Shown: positions 1-5,171 of the stretch, in pieces
Numbering within the stretch: the first letter of the stretch is position 1
Layout: each line of letters starts with the position of its first letter
DNA from: CAYSUS01 sp964434165
GTDB taxonomy: Bacteria > Planctomycetota > Planctomycetia > Pirellulales > Thermoguttaceae
Reading direction: 5' to 3'
NCBI GenBank assembly: GCA_964434165.1
Contig: CAYSUS010000209.1
Coordinates: 1 to 5,339 of the forward strand
DNA: 5,339 nt
Translations under genes and position numbers: made by a program
Notes under the pieces: model-generated
Seen by the model: only the letters and a program-made list of their open reading frames with translations
Databases searched by the model: none
Told to the model about the DNA's origin: nothing

Positions 1-597
1 TTAGGATACCTGCCGGCGGTCGGCAGAGCGGCCTGTTTTCCCCCGAACGATCCGGTAGACTACCGGATCGGGGTCGCGAGGAGGTTGCAGTGTCCAGCGT
101 TTCCGACGCCCCGCGAGTTGCTTGCTACCCCCCGCCACAGACCCTCGGGTCGAGCGACCGGCATCGGTGGCTTGGAACCGTACCTGCATGCCTGGTGGAG
201 GGAGGCGAAGCCGAAGACCAGCGGCGAGCACCCGCACTTCTGGCAATCGTGGCAAAACTTCGTCTTCGCCTGGGAGGAAGCCGAGACCCCGTTCGGAGAG
301 ACCATGAGAACCGTGTCCGAGGAGGCCCGGCCGTCCGATCCGCCCCAAGCGGCCGTTGCCCGATACGGCGCCGGATCGCTGCGCACGCTACTCGCCTCGT
401 TCTGCCGTGAGCTTCAGGAGTTGAACGGCGGCGAGTATTTCTTCCTCACCGGGCGCGACGCCGGCCCGCTGCTCGGCGTGTCCGACGTGCAGGCCTGGCG
501 GTGGCTGCGCCGGCTGGAGTCCGACCAGATCATCGAGACCCTCAAGAAGTACCCGCGCGGGAAGCGCAAAGCGACGGAGTACCGGTTCGTGGGGTGA
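1..597 (+). CDS. Partial hypothetical protein with C-terminal winged-helix-like domain (5' end outside window)
   Basis: The frame is open from base 1 to a TGA at 595-597, giving 198 visible residues, so the gene probably starts upstream. A TTG at 85 follows GAGGAGG with no spacer, a poor start. An ATG at 304 has GGAGAG a few bases upstream and is a possible internal start for a 97-residue product. Seen: a tryptophan-rich segment (LEPYLHAWW, then FWQSWQNFVFAW), a linker, and a C-terminal block (last ~53 residues, from YFFLTGRDAG) with the pattern of a winged helix: helix, LLGVSDVQAWRWLRRLE as recognition-type helix, then a basic KKYPRGKRKATEYRF wing. From memory, similar tails occur in planctomycete hypotheticals that sometimes carry primase or zinc-ribbon parts upstream. 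DNA binding is inferred. The residues before about 60 look poorly conserved, so decay or a frameshift there is possible. It converges on the PEP-CTERM gene. Confidence 0.62.
   Translation, partial: LGYLPAVGRAACFPPNDPVDYRIGVARRLQCPAFPTPRELLATPRHRPSGRATGIGGLEPYLHAWWREAKPKTSGEHPHFWQSWQNFVFAWEEAETPFGETMRTVSEEARPSDPPQAAVARYGAGSLRTLLASFCRELQELNGGEYFFLTGRDAGPLLGVSDVQAWRWLRRLESDQIIETLKKYPRGKRKATEYRFVG
48..70. repeat. 23-bp palindrome with 11-bp perfect arms
   Basis: CGATCCGGTAG (48-58) is followed by one A (59) and its exact reverse complement CTACCGGATCG (60-70). It lies 14 bases before the TTG at 85 and inside the open frame that reaches the window edge. An operator, or the hairpin terminator of an upstream gene, would both fit if translation begins at or after 85. 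If the frame is coding throughout, it is a hairpin within the message. Confidence 0.6.
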
Positions 598-784
598 AGG
601 GGAAAGACACTGAGGGAGGATGCTCCCACGAGGGCAGAGGGAAGAGTCGGGCCATCAGGTAGAGTTTGTTTCACCGCGCACGTGTGGCGCCGAGCCCGCC
701 TTAAGTGACTCCATCTCGCGAGACCCGGGCCGGGGGGTCGGGCAAACATCCTGGCCCGTTTGGGGCCCCCATTCGCGCACGCAA
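598..784. other. Convergent intergenic region, no gene seen
   Basis: This lies between the stop of the plus-strand frame and the stem-loop of the minus-strand PEP-CTERM gene. No reading frame here looks like protein. Small structures seen are a perfect 10-bp palindrome TCTCGCGAGA (714-723) and a GGCCC/GGGCC hairpin (753-767). Neither has a T-run that would make it a convincing terminator for the plus-strand gene. Confidence 0.5.
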
Positions 785-808
785 AGGGCCACACCGAAGC
801 GTGGCCCT
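785..808 (-). terminator. UUCG-capped stem-loop after the PEP-CTERM gene
   Basis: On the minus strand AGGGCCAC and GTGGCCCT form a perfect 8-bp stem around GCTTCGGT. Inside the loop a G-U and a C-G pair extend the stem and leave a UUCG tetraloop, the very stable C(UUCG)G cap typical of bacterial terminators. It begins 28 bases after the TAG stop and is followed by TTGCG, a weak T-tract. A near-identical element sits at 2143-2166 behind another PEP-CTERM tail. Confidence 0.7.
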
Positions 809-860
809 GGAGCAATCTGCTTGATGACCCGACAGCTACGCCTTACGGAGCCTCCGACGG
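785..860 (-). repeat. PEP-CTERM 3' cassette, copy 1 (tail codons plus terminator)
   Basis: This segment aligns with 2143-2219. By eye there are about 11 differences in 77 aligned positions, including a single-base indel between stop codon and stem-loop. It contains the last codons (RRRLRK), the stop, the spacer and the stem-loop. The similarity continues less exactly through the transmembrane and PEP codons to about 925. Confidence 0.75.
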
Positions 861-1909
861 CCGACGAGGGCGAGGGCGACGAGGGCGAGGCCGGCGAGCA
901 AGAAGGTGGAGGGCTCGGGGATGGGGTTGATGACGTCCACAACGCTCAGGATGCCCGTTGATTGGTCGAACTGATACTCGGCGAGGTTCGCAATGCCGGA
1001 CCAGACGCCACCGCTCTCCGTGAATCCGTCGACGCTGAACGCAGCGTCCCAGGTCTGGTCGCCGGCGGTGACGTTGAGGATGGTCCAGGAATCGCCGAGG
1101 GTGTTTCCGGCATCGGCCAGGTCGAAGGTCCAGAGGCCCGACGTGTCCCAGGAGGCGCCGCTGCCGCTGGTGATGAAGGGGTTGGTCGTCCCGGTCGAGT
1201 TAATGTCGAACAGCACGTCCTGGTCGAAGGGATCTCCGTTGCAGGCCTGCAGTCGGCCTCCCTCGATGATCGTCAGCAGGCCATCGCCCAGCGCGCCCAT
1301 ACTCATACTACGACCGTTCAGGTCCACGACCCCGCCGTCCTGGATGGTCACGCCGCCGGTGTAGACGTAGTTGTCGGTCCCGTGCGTGCGAACGAAGTAC
1401 AACTCGGCCCCGGGCTCGACGATGAAGCCGCCGTCGCCCCGGACACCGTTCGCGTTGTAAGCCCTGACGGTCAGTCGGCCGTCGCCGGAGACAACGAGGT
1501 TGCTGTTCAGCCGCCAGGTCGCGTAATAGGCGTTCAGGTGAGCGTTGTTCGAGCTTGTGGCCGTGGCATTCGCCGACGTGCCGGTATCCACGACAAGGCC
1601 ATCGGGTGTCGTGTAGCTGCCAAAGTCCTGCAAGGTGAAACTGGTCCCCCAGCTCATGGAGCCGAAGGTCACTTTGGCCGTGTTCGGATCCTTGCCGATC
1701 TGGCCGGAAGTGCTCGCACTGAACACCAGATCCGCACCAGCCTCGGATTTCGGTGCCACTACGCCGCCTTGCCAGTTGGACGTGTCTTCCCAGTTGGTGG
1801 GGTCGCCACCCTGGATCCAGGTGTACGTCACCGCCCGCGCCGAACCGGCCAGGGCAAGCAGAGAAACGGCCGTGATCGCCAAGACAACTGAGAACCTGCT
1901 GCATCTCAT
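836..1909 (-). CDS. PEP-CTERM sorting domain protein, secreted, beta-repeat type
   Basis: The protein has 357 residues and is complete. Residues 1-26 form a signal peptide: basic start, hydrophobic VVLAITAVSLLALAG core, then SARA as a signal peptidase I site. The mature part opens with a tryptophan/asparagine-rich YTWIQGGDPTNWEDTSNW segment, as in autotransporter-like beta-helix proteins. Short Gly/Asn/Thr-rich beta repeats follow (LTVRAYNANG, GGVTIQDGGVVDLNG, LLTIIEGGRLQ). The C-terminus (about 330-357) is a classic PEP-CTERM tail: IPEPST, a hydrophobic helix LLAGLALVALALVG, then RRRLRK. In known systems exosortase (EpsH/Xrt family) recognises this tail at the membrane, and many substrates go to the envelope or extracellular matrix. 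The binding partner or substrate cannot be read from sequence. The start is supported by GGGGGGAG seven bases upstream. No exosortase gene lies in the window. Confidence 0.9.
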   Translation of the reverse strand: MRCSRFSVVLAITAVSLLALAGSARAVTYTWIQGGDPTNWEDTSNWQGGVVAPKSEAGADLVFSASTSGQIGKDPNTAKVTFGSMSWGTSFTLQDFGSYTTPDGLVVDTGTSANATATSSNNAHLNAYYATWRLNSNLVVSGDGRLTVRAYNANGVRGDGGFIVEPGAELYFVRTHGTDNYVYTGGVTIQDGGVVDLNGRSMSMGALGDGLLTIIEGGRLQACNGDPFDQDVLFDINSTGTTNPFITSGSGASWDTSGLWTFDLADAGNTLGDSWTILNVTAGDQTWDAAFSVDGFTESGGVWSGIANLAEYQFDQSTGILSVVDVINPIPEPSTFLLAGLALVALALVGRRRLRKA

Positions 1910-1916
1910 GACTTTG

Positions 1917-1924
1917 CTCCCCCC
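1917..1924 (-). promoter_or_regulatory. Ribosome binding site of the PEP-CTERM gene
   Basis: On the minus strand GGGGGGAG ends seven bases before the ATG at 1909. This strong purine-rich match fixes the start over the longer upstream frame in another register. No clear -35/-10 pair was found upstream. Confidence 0.75.
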
Positions 1925-2142
1925 AAGAGCCTCGCATACCCTGGCATGGAACCGAATGGTACAAGAGTCAGTGTATCCGCGGCTGCGTGAAATGCACGCG
2001 AAATCAACGCCCTCCCAAGCTTTTCCAGGAATTCAGACGGAATCGAGCCACAAAGGCCCCTCCCGGTAGGGATTGCCCCCCGATTCCACCTAGCACCCTT
2101 GGCCGCCTGCCGAACTGGCTGGAATCGGCTCGCCGCAAGCAA
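1925..2142. other. Leader/intergenic region between PEP-CTERM gene and PEP-CTERM remnant
   Basis: No credible gene is seen here. On the minus strand this is the upstream region of the 836-1909 gene. It holds a short inverted repeat, GCGTG (1985-1989) and CACGC (1995-1999), around AAATG, and a longer one, CCGATTCC (2080-2087) and GGAATCGG (2121-2128), with 33 bases between. Either could be a regulatory site, but with no supporting promoter motif this stays open. Confidence 0.4.
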
Positions 2143-2166
2143 AGGGCCACGGCGAAGCGTGGCCCT
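2143..2166 (-). terminator. Stem-loop after the PEP-CTERM remnant
   Basis: It has the same 8-bp stem as at 785-808 (AGGGCCAC / GTGGCCCT on the minus strand), here around GCTTCGCC. The UUCG core is kept, but the closing pairs differ: one is lost to a C-C opposition. It lies 28 bases after the TAG stop of the remnant and is followed by TTGCTTGC. Confidence 0.65.
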
Positions 2167-2219
2167 GATGCGATCTGCTTGATGATCCCGAAAGCTACCC
2201 CTTGCGGAGCCTCCGCCGC
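2143..2219 (-). repeat. PEP-CTERM 3' cassette, copy 2
   Basis: Partner of 785-860. The spacer and the stem-loop arms outside the coding sequence are conserved as well as the tail codons. This argues for duplication or recombination of the DNA segment rather than protein-level convergence. Confidence 0.75.
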
Positions 2220-2518
2220 AGGGCGGCGATCAGGCCGACGAGGGCGAGGCCGGCCAGGCCGAGGGCGGCGAGCAAGGAGGTGGAGGGCTCGGGAATGACC
2301 TGGACTTGGACGACCCGCAGTCCCTGGAGCGTGGCGTACTGCGCGTTGGTCGGATCGACGATCGCGGAGTCACTGGCGCGCCGAGCAGGTGGACCCAGTT
2401 GGCGAACTACTTCTATCAGGGCGTCACCATTGACAACCCGAACGACTACATAGGTGGGCTGGGCGTAGCGTGCCCATTTTGACAGACCTTGTTTCGTTTG
2501 CAGTCCAGAGGGGGTAGC
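2195..2518 (-). pseudogene. PEP-CTERM protein remnant: C-terminal tail without start or body
   Basis: The minus-strand frame from after a TAA (2519-2521) down to a TAG at 2195-2197 gives 107 codons. There is no ATG, GTG or TTG start before the hydrophobic tail. The end is a clear PEP-CTERM sequence: QVQVIPEPSTSLLAALG, a Leu/Ala/Gly-rich membrane helix, then ALRRRLRKG. The preceding DPTNAQYATLQGLRVVQV is plausible secreted-protein sequence. Codons beyond about 2380 have third positions rich in A/T, unlike the rest, so the true remnant probably ends near 2375 and the upstream part of the frame is unrelated DNA. No signal peptide is encoded, so no exported product is expected. It may be a deletion remnant of a paralogue of the neighbouring gene. 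Confidence 0.7.
2375..2482 (+). other. Possible coding fragment on the plus strand, C-terminus only
   Basis: The plus frame ending at TGA 2480-2482 contains RWTQLANYFYQGVTIDNPND then YIGGLGVACPF. This reads like real protein, with mostly G/C third positions, whereas the minus frame here does not. Upstream, the same frame is only the antisense of the PEP-CTERM tail, so the fragment begins at the inferred junction near 2375, beside a GGCGCGCC palindrome (2375-2382). I do not recognise the family. It could be the broken 3' end of a gene, or chance. Confidence 0.3.
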
Positions 2519-2569
2519 TTAAACACCATTGGGCCGCCAGGGGGTCGCCCCCGGGAGTCCGTTAAGCTA
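2515..2569. repeat. Nested inverted repeat
   Basis: TAGCTTAA (2515-2522) is matched by its exact reverse complement TTAAGCTA (2562-2569). The 39 bases between hold a GGGGG-TCG-CCCCC hairpin (2540-2552). Just outside lies GTCCA-G-TGGAC (2576-2586). This could be a small structured element or the end of a mobile element. No transposase or target duplication is visible. Confidence 0.45.
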
Positions 2570-2586
2570 GGGTCGGTCCAGTGGAC

Positions 2587-2825
2587 GACGCAACTTCTGC
2601 CACGCCTGAGCTTCCACCGCCCGGCGCAGGACTCTGACCGCGCGGTCCGGACCCCGCCCTCGAAGAATCACAGACCTGGGGCCGGTGTGCCGATCCGCAG
2701 GCGGTCGCACGCACGCCGCGCGGTAACCCCCCTCCCGATCGCGGTCGGCGGCGAGGCGCGGTTGAAACCTTGGGAGCGGCTTTCCCGTTCTTTGCCAAGA
2801 CCGTACCCCTTCGCGCGGGCGATGG
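2587..2825. other. GC-rich stretch without recognisable gene
   Basis: Several frames are open in both directions, as expected at this GC content, but they are arginine/proline-rich with no domain pattern, ribosome binding site or signal peptide. Nothing else is seen. Confidence 0.45.
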
Positions 2826-2849
2826 TACCTCGTTACCTCGTTACCTCGT
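2826..2849. repeat. Tandem 8-bp repeat, three perfect units
   Basis: TACCTCGT occurs three times without interruption, followed by TTG. On the minus strand the unit reads ACGAGGTA. Short perfect arrays of this kind are prone to copy-number change by slippage. Confidence 0.85.
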
Positions 2850-2884
2850 TGTCTGTGCGGGGGTGTTGGCTTTGACTGCTTAAA

Positions 2885-2917
2885 GGGGGGGCCTTGGGTG
2901 TGCGGGGGCATGTGGGG
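2885..2917 (+). other. G-quadruplex motif
   Basis: Four G-runs of 7, 3, 5 and 4 bases are separated by loops CCTT, TGTGC and CATGT. This satisfies the standard G3+ N1-7 pattern four times on the plus strand. It lies in a gene-free stretch just upstream of the 29-bp direct repeats. Confidence 0.6.
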
Positions 2918-2936
2918 CTTTCACGCGCCCGAGACT

Positions 2937-2965
2937 GTCGCTCACACGCGCGCGGGGGACCGCCG
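2937..2965 (+). repeat. 29-bp direct repeat, copy 1
   Basis: GTCGCTCACACGC is followed by GCG and CGGGGGACCGCCG. It differs from the copy at 2999-3027 by two transitions in the GCGCGC/GCACAC block. The start-to-start distance is 62 bases, not a multiple of three, so the two copies are read in different frames. Confidence 0.8.
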
Positions 2966-2971
2966 CTGGGC

Positions 2972-3049
2972 ATGCTCGACATCGACGGCACGGTGTTCGT
3001 CGCTCACACGCACACGGGGGACCGCCGGACCCAGGAGAAGGCCCGATAG
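2972..3049 (+). other. Short open frame with a DxDGT motif, probably not a gene
   Basis: ATG at 2972 opens 25 codons to TAG at 3047-3049. It begins MLDIDGTVF, the form of HAD-superfamily motif I (hhhDxDGT), and runs into the second direct repeat (VAHTHTGDRR). There is no ribosome binding site and no room for a HAD fold. It could be the remnant of a HAD hydrolase start, or chance. Confidence 0.15.
2999..3027 (+). repeat. 29-bp direct repeat, copy 2
   Basis: GTCGCTCACACGC is followed by ACA and CGGGGGACCGCCG. It pairs with 2937-2965. Only two copies are present, so this is not a CRISPR array. Confidence 0.8.
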
Positions 3050-3063
3050 GAGTTTCCACCCTA

Positions 3064-3128
3064 ATCCGGTAATTACCGTTCTTGCCTCCCGCGCTACCGC
3101 TGTTCCGCGAAAGAAGACACTACCGGAT
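3064..3128. repeat. Palindrome and inverted repeat sharing the CTACCGGAT core
   Basis: CGGTAATTACCG (3067-3078) is a perfect 12-bp palindrome. ATCCGGTA (3064-3071) is also matched by TACCGGAT (3121-3128). The core CTACCGGAT at 3120-3128 is the one in the arms of the palindrome at 48-70. It may be a recurring regulator site or dispersed repeat, but two occurrences are weak evidence. Confidence 0.4.
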
Positions 3129-3210
3129 ACGATGGCCGGCAAATGCCGATTCGAGGAGTAGAATACCCGCAAGACCCCGAGGAAAACAGGCTTTTCGGCG
3201 GACTTGGCGA

Positions 3211-3257
3211 GTTCCTTTGCAGGCCCGGGGTTGCCGGTTCGAGCCCGGTCGTCTCCA
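3211..3257 (+). pseudogene. tRNA-like 3' half (T-arm and acceptor strand), possibly tRNA-Ala derived
   Basis: GCCGG (3233-3237) pairs with CCGGT (3245-3249) around TTCGAGC, a canonical T-loop. CGTCTCC and A follow, fitting a 7-base acceptor strand plus discriminator. Upstream, CTTTGCAGG resembles an alanine UGC anticodon loop, but its stem does not pair and no GGAGACG or D-arm is found in the preceding 70 bases. A functional tRNA is therefore not encoded. Fragments like this can arise as the att-site copy left when an element integrates into a tRNA gene. The frames over it translate to VAGSSPV and TGLEPATPGLQ, familiar spurious peptides of tRNA 3' ends. Confidence 0.45.
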
Positions 3258-3598
3258 CTGCTACAGTTGGGCAGCAGGAGTCCATTTCGGGCTTCGGCGC
3301 GGGCGTGGGCCGATACACCGTTGGCCTCTCTGTCCGTAGCGGGTCGAGGTTCCGGGCGATTCAGGCCATCCACCTCTCCCGCCGGGTTCCGCGTCACGCA
3401 GCGAGGCATGCTCGCGTGATGCGCGGCGTTACCGGCGCCGCCCCGGCGCTGCCGTCGGTCGATGCGCTGGCTCGTTGCCCCAGGCTGAGGGTCCGTAGCG
3501 GTGGCTGTTCAGCGCGTGGATCGGCTGGCCTTTCCAGTCATTGCTGTCGGGGGTGTAACGCGGGGCGTCAATCTCGGCGCCGGCCCGGTGCCGATCAG
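3258..3598. other. Gene-free region downstream of zwf
   Basis: No frame here looks like protein. The main feature is a stable hairpin at 3394-3419: TCACGC and GAG pair with CTC and GCGTGA around loop GCATG, with AGC bulged. GTCCGTAGCGG also occurs twice (at about 3332 and 3491). A small RNA cannot be excluded, but no promoter or T-run supports one. Confidence 0.4.
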
Positions 3599-3614
3599 CG
3601 GCGGATCGCCGCCG
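3599..3614 (-). terminator. Candidate terminator of zwf
   Basis: CGGCGG and CCGCCG form a perfect 6-bp GC stem around a 4-base loop, starting 25 bases after the zwf stop. No T-run follows on the minus strand, so this is only a candidate. Confidence 0.3.
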
Positions 3615-3639
3615 GCCGCATCGTGTGAGAGGATGCAGT

Positions 3640-5094
3640 CTACTGCAACACCGGACAGGCGTCGAACCACTGGCGGCCCTGGGACCGCATCCAGTCGGTC
3701 GAGCTGTCCGGCCCCCAGCCGCCCGCCGCGTACAAGGCCAGCTCGGGCGGGCCGGCCCCGTTCCACACCGCTTGGATCGGATCGATCAGCCCCCAGGCCA
3801 GCTCCACTTCGTCGGATCGAGCGAAGAGGCTGGGGTCCCCGTGCAACACGTCGAGCAGGAGCCGCTGATAAGCCTCGGGCATGGGGCCGAAGAACCGCTG
3901 CCGATAGTTGAAGTCCAGGTCGGTCATGCGGAACTGCATGCCGGCGTCCGGCACCTTGGTCTGAAAGTGGAGCTGGATGCCCTCGGCCGGCTGGATCTGG
4001 ATCACCAGCCGGTTGCCGTCCTGCACGTCGCGCGGTCCGGCCTGGAACATCAGGTGCGGCGGCTCACGGAATTGGATCACGATCTGGGTGGTGCGGCACG
4101 ACATGCCCTTGCCGCTCCGCAGGTAGAAGGGCACGCCCTGCCACCGCCAGTTGTTCACCTCCAGGCGGATCGCACCAAAGGTGGCCGTCACGCTCCCCTG
4201 GGGCACGTCGGGCTCGCCGCGATACTCCCGGTACTGGCCGCGCACGGTGTGCTGCGCGACCTCGTCGCGGGTCATCGGCCGGGTGGCCCGAAACACCTTC
4301 ACCTTCTCGTCGCGCACGGCGTCGGCCTCGTAGATCGCCGGGGCCTCCATGGCCGTAAGCGCAAGGAGCTGGAGCAGGTGGTTCTGGAACATGTCGCGAA
4401 GGACTCCGGAGCGGTCGTAGTAGCCGGCCCGGCGCCCCACCAGACCTTCCTCGGCCGCGGTAATCTGCACGTGGTCGATGTAATTGCGGTTCCAGAGGGG
4501 CTCGAAGATCGTGTTGGCAAAGCGGAGCACGAGCAGGTTCTGCACGGTCTCCTTGCCCAGGTAGTGGTCGATCCGATAGATCTGCGGCTCGGTGAAGACC
4601 TCGTGGACATGTTCGTTCAGATGCCGGGCGGAAGCTCGGTCCGTGCCGAAAGGCTTCTCGATCACCACCCGGCACAAATCGCAATCCTGCGGCGCCAGGC
4701 CCGAGGCCCCGAGCTGCGCGACGATCGGCTCGTACAACTGCGGCGCGGTAGAGAGATAGTAGACGCGCACGGCGCCGCGCCCGCCGTCCAGGCTGTCCAG
4801 CCGCGCCTTGAAGCGCGCGACGTCCTCGGCCTGGGCCGCGTCCCCCGGCTCGTAGTGAATCGCGGGAGCGAAGTCCGACCAGCTCTGCGGGTCGAAGTCC
4901 TCGCCGGCGAACTGCCGCGTGCTCTCGGCGAGCCTCTCGCGCCAAGCATCATCCGAGAAGCGCGTGCGCGAGACGCCCACGATCCGCGTGTCCGCCGCGA
5001 GCCGCCCCTTGCGATGAAGCTGGTACAGAGCGGGAATCAGCTTGCGACTGGTGAGGTCGCCGGATGCTCCGAAGATGACGATCGAGTGCCCCAT
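3640..5094 (-). CDS. zwf: Glucose-6-phosphate 1-dehydrogenase
   Basis: This cytosolic enzyme oxidises glucose 6-phosphate to 6-phosphogluconolactone with NADP+ or NAD+, the first step of the oxidative pentose phosphate pathway. From the chosen start it has 484 residues, normal for the family. Motifs in order: GASGDLTSRKL (9-19, dinucleotide fold), EKPFG (146-150), RIDHYLGKE (174-182, the substrate signature with Asp176, His177, Lys181), NRNYIDHVQIT, GVLRDMFQNHLLQL with catalytic-type His239, PFYLRSGKG (Lys329), and PEAYQRLLLD near the C-terminus. Numbering agrees within one residue with the Leuconostoc enzyme's Asp177/His178/His240. A longer form could begin at 5139 (15 extra residues), but that ATG lacks a ribosome binding site, and MGHSIVIFGASGDL is the usual family start. 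Nothing is missing or broken. No gnd, pgl or opcA neighbour is in the window. Cofactor preference is not decided here. Confidence 0.97.
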   Translation of the reverse strand: MGHSIVIFGASGDLTSRKLIPALYQLHRKGRLAADTRIVGVSRTRFSDDAWRERLAESTRQFAGEDFDPQSWSDFAPAIHYEPGDAAQAEDVARFKARLDSLDGGRGAVRVYYLSTAPQLYEPIVAQLGASGLAPQDCDLCRVVIEKPFGTDRASARHLNEHVHEVFTEPQIYRIDHYLGKETVQNLLVLRFANTIFEPLWNRNYIDHVQITAAEEGLVGRRAGYYDRSGVLRDMFQNHLLQLLALTAMEAPAIYEADAVRDEKVKVFRATRPMTRDEVAQHTVRGQYREYRGEPDVPQGSVTATFGAIRLEVNNWRWQGVPFYLRSGKGMSCRTTQIVIQFREPPHLMFQAGPRDVQDGNRLVIQIQPAEGIQLHFQTKVPDAGMQFRMTDLDFNYRQRFFGPMPEAYQRLLLDVLHGDPSLFARSDEVELAWGLIDPIQAVWNGAGPPELALYAAGGWGPDSSTDWMRSQGRQWFDACPVLQ

Positions 5095-5099
5095 GGGGC
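5088..5099. promoter_or_regulatory. Palindrome spanning the zwf start codon
   Basis: GCCCCATGGGGC is a perfect 12-bp palindrome centred on the ATG at 5094. On the minus strand it is preceded by GGGGGG, which can act as a weak ribosome binding site or pair with the CCCC before the ATG. Start-site structure could limit initiation, but this is inference. Confidence 0.4.
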
Positions 5100-5171
5100 C
5101 CCCCAGAAGTGCGCGGGCCGGCTTCGCTCGATGCACCATAAGAATAGGCGCCGCGGGGGCCTGGGGAAACC

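Noticed and set aside
962..1891. Plus-strand open frame opposite the PEP-CTERM gene (309 codons)
   Set aside because: It is antisense to a gene with clear signal peptide, RBS and PEP-CTERM tail. The Val/Gly/Ala-rich translation has no structure.
2017..2034. Adjacent HindIII and EcoRI sites suggesting cloning-vector sequence
   Set aside because: Two six-base sites 6 bp apart without any polylinker context are chance. The flanks continue as GC-rich genomic DNA.
1906..2142. 78-codon minus-strand frame upstream of the PEP-CTERM gene
   Set aside because: It is out of frame with the PEP-CTERM gene, overlaps its RBS, and shows no domain or start signal.
2489..2911. Open frames on both strands between the nested repeat and the G-quadruplex
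   Set aside because: They are Arg/Pro-rich with no RBS and no domain, and they run across repeats and hairpins. Expected by chance at this GC content.
2937..3027. CRISPR-like repeat-spacer arrangement
   Set aside because: There are only two repeat copies, with differences, and no cas genes. A direct duplication is simpler.
3160..3260. Functional tRNA gene
   Set aside because: No 5' acceptor strand, D-arm or paired anticodon stem can be found. Only the 3' half fits.
3094..3409. Minus-strand frames containing TGLEPATPGLQ and DRARTGNPG
   Set aside because: These are common spurious ORF products from the antisense of tRNA-like 3' ends.
3143..3628. Plus-strand frame containing VAGSSPV
   Set aside because: This peptide is the usual translation of a tRNA T-arm region (GGTTCGAGCCCGG). 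The rest has no protein-like pattern.
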